DNA of 64,000 bases from positions 6,014,001 through 6,078,000 of the forward strand of contig CP053160.1 of assembly GCA_014607495.2 (NCBI GenBank). The letters are read 5' to 3'. This DNA comes from Carposina sasakii (Eukaryota > Arthropoda > Insecta > Lepidoptera > Carposinidae). The translations under genes were made by a program, and so were the position numbers. Below are positions 61,751 through 64,000 of the stretch, one piece after another. The first letter of the stretch is position 1, and every line of letters begins with the position of its first letter. The notes below the pieces were generated by a model, which was not told the DNA's origin, ran no database searches, and saw only the letters and a program-made list of their open reading frames with translations.

Positions 61751-62335
61751 CCAGCATCAGGTCCTCGTCAATTAGAAACATGAAGAGAACCAGTCAAGAC
61801 AAATTCAACGAGCCCAAACTCGATGGGTTTACTAAAAGGTAGACCAGGGTTACATCTCCTACCTTCGAGCCCTATCATCAGACCAGCTCAGAGGTTCCAG
61901 ATTTCCAGCATCAGGTCCTTGTCAATTAGAAACATAAAGAGAACTAGTTAAGACAAATCCAACGAGCCCAAACTCGATGGATTTACTAAAAGGCAGTCCA
62001 GGGTTACGTCTCCTCTCTTCGAGCCCTAACAGCAGACCAGCTCAGTGGTTCCAGAAGACATTAGTATTTCAAATGTCAGATCCCACATATGCTTGCAAGC
62101 AAACTGAGCGTGTAACATTCCTATCACACCTAACAAACGACCTGATGACCTTGAAGACCTGAACCGATTTCCACCAAACATAGCTAAGAACACTCTCGAC
62201 TGATATACCTTTCAAACAAAAAACCGCATTAAAATCGGATCATCCGTTTGGGAGCTATGATGCCACAGACAGACACGTCAAAGTTATAACCTTTTTTAAC
62301 CCCCGTCGTTTTTGCATCAGGGGTTAAAAAAGGTT
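61751..62335 (+). repeat. retroposon 3' region with 154-bp tandem units and terminal hairpin
   Basis: Units starting CCAGCATCAGGTCC at 61751 and 61905, with AACGAGCCCAAACTCGATGG, are related to 47068-47395. Then CAAACAAAAAACCGCATTAA and, at 62289-62335, a 16-bp perfect hairpin (AACCTTTTTTAACCCC). A common lepidopteran dispersed-repeat ending. Confidence 0.65.
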
Positions 62336-62339
62336 TTAC

Positions 62340-62970
62340 ATAATTTTAGCAATTATCAGCAATTTTTGAAAAAAAATCTGTTATTTTGAACTTTAATGAT
62401 GTTTATTCAATACTGGAGCCTATCTTGTTAACCGATTTATATGTTATATAGTGTTCAGCGTGTTCATCGACTTTTGATGATGACTGTACAAAGGCGAGCT
62501 TATCTCTGACAGATTTCTTCCAGCCAACCATTTGAAATTACATGATGAGCTACATGATAAGGAAATCACATGTGCATAGCCAAATATTTGCGCATAATAC
62601 GCCAAGAAGTACCTAGTGTGGATGACACGTGCCGTCGTCGGAGGACAAACGTTCTATCGCCAAAGAGTACTTAGGCCAACTGATGCAAGATTCCGTCGAA
62701 AGGCATTTTTTAAAACAGAATAACAAATGTAAATTCTTTCATATCATATAATTTAATGTGTGTACTATAGCTAATAACAATAAATATTTGCAGACTTAAT
62801 AAATATTTTAAAATATAGTTGCATACCTATGTATAATAACAACTTTAGATTTAATATAACCCAGTCAGAAAAAGAAAGAAATTGCTCATGGTACCTACAA
62901 TAACATTCTTTATCTGGCATATCCTAATATATAGGTACAATGATTTGATATCATATATATCTTTATATAT
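62340..62970. other. no gene seen
   Basis: AT-rich; unassigned. Confidence 0.4.
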
Positions 62971-62975
62971 AAAAA

Positions 62976-64000
62976 TCTTCTGTTCATGTGTTTGTAATGG
63001 ATTTCCCTCTAAACGGCTCAACCTATTTTGATGAAATTTTGTGTGTGTGTTCAAGTGGGTTTGAGAATGGTTTAGACTTACGATTCGGTCAACAACATTT
63101 TGTTTTCTCTGCAGTCCACGCGGACAGAGTCCAAAAACATTATTTAGTTATCCAAATTGTAAAGCTAAACCATTCTCGAACCCACACATACACACAAAAT
63201 TGGTCTAGCCATTTAGAAGGAGTTCAATTAAAACCACACGAAAAGAAGATTTATATTGTTGTTTATGTTAGAACTTTTTACATAGGATCTGGCAGACTGC
63301 AGTGCAGTCACCGTGTCGAATATTCAAAAATATACTTTAGTTTCAGTTACGCCCAGTAGATGGTTGTTATATCTCGGAAATGTTTCCTTTTCCTTACATA
63401 AATAAATCTTCTATTCTTGCGTTTGTAATGGATTTCCTTCTAAACGGCTGAAAAGATTTTGGTGAAATTTTTTGTGTGTGTTTAAGTAGGTTCGAGGATG
63501 GTTTAGATTCACAATTCGGTCAAGTGAATAATGTTTTTGAACTCCGTCCGCGTGGACTACAGAAAAAACAAAATGTCGTTCTAAACAATTCTGGAACCCA
63601 CTTAAACACACATAAAATTTCATTAAAATCGGTCCAGCCGTTTAGAAGGAGTTCAATCACAAACACACTAACAGAAGATTTGTATTGTTGTTGATGTTAG
63701 AGAACCTTTTACATAGGATCCGGCAGACTGTGCTGTAGTCGCTGTGTCGATTACTCACAAGGATACTTTAGTTTCAGTTACACCCGGTAGATGGTTGTTA
63801 TATCTCGGAAATGTTTCCTTTATCTTTACATGATTAATTAAATTTTCTGTTTGTGTGTTTGTAATGAAGTTCTTCTAAAACGGTTAAATCAATTTTGATG
63901 ATTTTTTTATTGTGTATTCAAGTGGACTCGAAAATGGTTTAGATTCACAATTTGGTCAATTAGACAATGTTTTTATTACGGTCCTAGATAGATATATTTT
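62976..64000. repeat. ~431-bp tandem array, at least 2.4 units, runs off right edge
   Basis: TTTGTAATGGATTTCC-like landmarks at 62991, 63422 and 63858 (spacing 431 and 436). Each unit holds CTGCAGTCCACGCGGAC or its inverse and ends AGATGGTTGTTATATCTCGG. Units contain short inverted halves (GGTTTAGA and its complement). Related single copies are at 16145 and 36780, so the array arose by tandem amplification of a retroposon. Confidence 0.8.

Noticed and set aside
1..64000. CRISPR array, operon or prokaryotic defence system
   Set aside because: No spaced identical short repeats or cas-like genes; spliced genes and insect transposons show eukaryotic DNA.

Overview
This window reads as insect, almost certainly lepidopteran (moth or butterfly), nuclear DNA. 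It is AT-rich, its genes are split by GT-AG introns, and it is crowded with insect-type transposons and tRNA-derived SINEs. There is no sign of bacterial operons, ribosome binding sites or CRISPR arrays.

Four host loci can be supported. (1) Positions 1-22607, minus strand: most of clueless/CLUH (clu), the cytosolic RNA-binding protein needed for mitochondrial distribution. Twelve exons and the start of a thirteenth are placed. The gene runs off the left edge, and exon 12 carries frame breaks. (2) 25866-28906, plus strand: a complete five-exon gene for INO80 chromatin-remodelling complex subunit E, divergent from clu. (3) 31441-34239, minus strand: an intact, intron-free alpha-adaptin of the AP-2 endocytic complex, convergent with INO80E. 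(4) 35119-35189: one orphan exon encoding the start of a THAP zinc finger.

The introns of clu and everything right of about 34.5 kb are mobile-element territory. In order: a decayed mariner (416-1808) and its internally deleted MITE derivative (36033-36390); tRNA-derived SINEs of two families; a four-copy poly(A)-ended ~410-bp retroposon; a foldback MITE (24356-24615); a Ty1/copia remnant (36664-37552); Penelope-like remnants carrying hammerhead-ribozyme motifs (19823-20262, 38090-38988); a near-complete FLYWCH-MULE DNA transposon with ~400-bp terminal inverted repeats and an 8-bp target duplication (40717-44155); an I-clade LINE (about 47585-56990) interrupted by an RTE-type LINE and by a minisatellite-bearing repeat; a hAT element nested in another hAT element (58850-61346), each with its own 8-bp target duplication; and a ~431-bp tandem array running off the right edge.

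The host genes are unrelated housekeeping genes and do not form a pathway. The biology of most interest lies in the nested transposon record, the ribozyme-bearing Penelope arms, the MULE, and the damaged clu exon. Identifications come from reading motifs and comparing copies within the window. No database search was possible.
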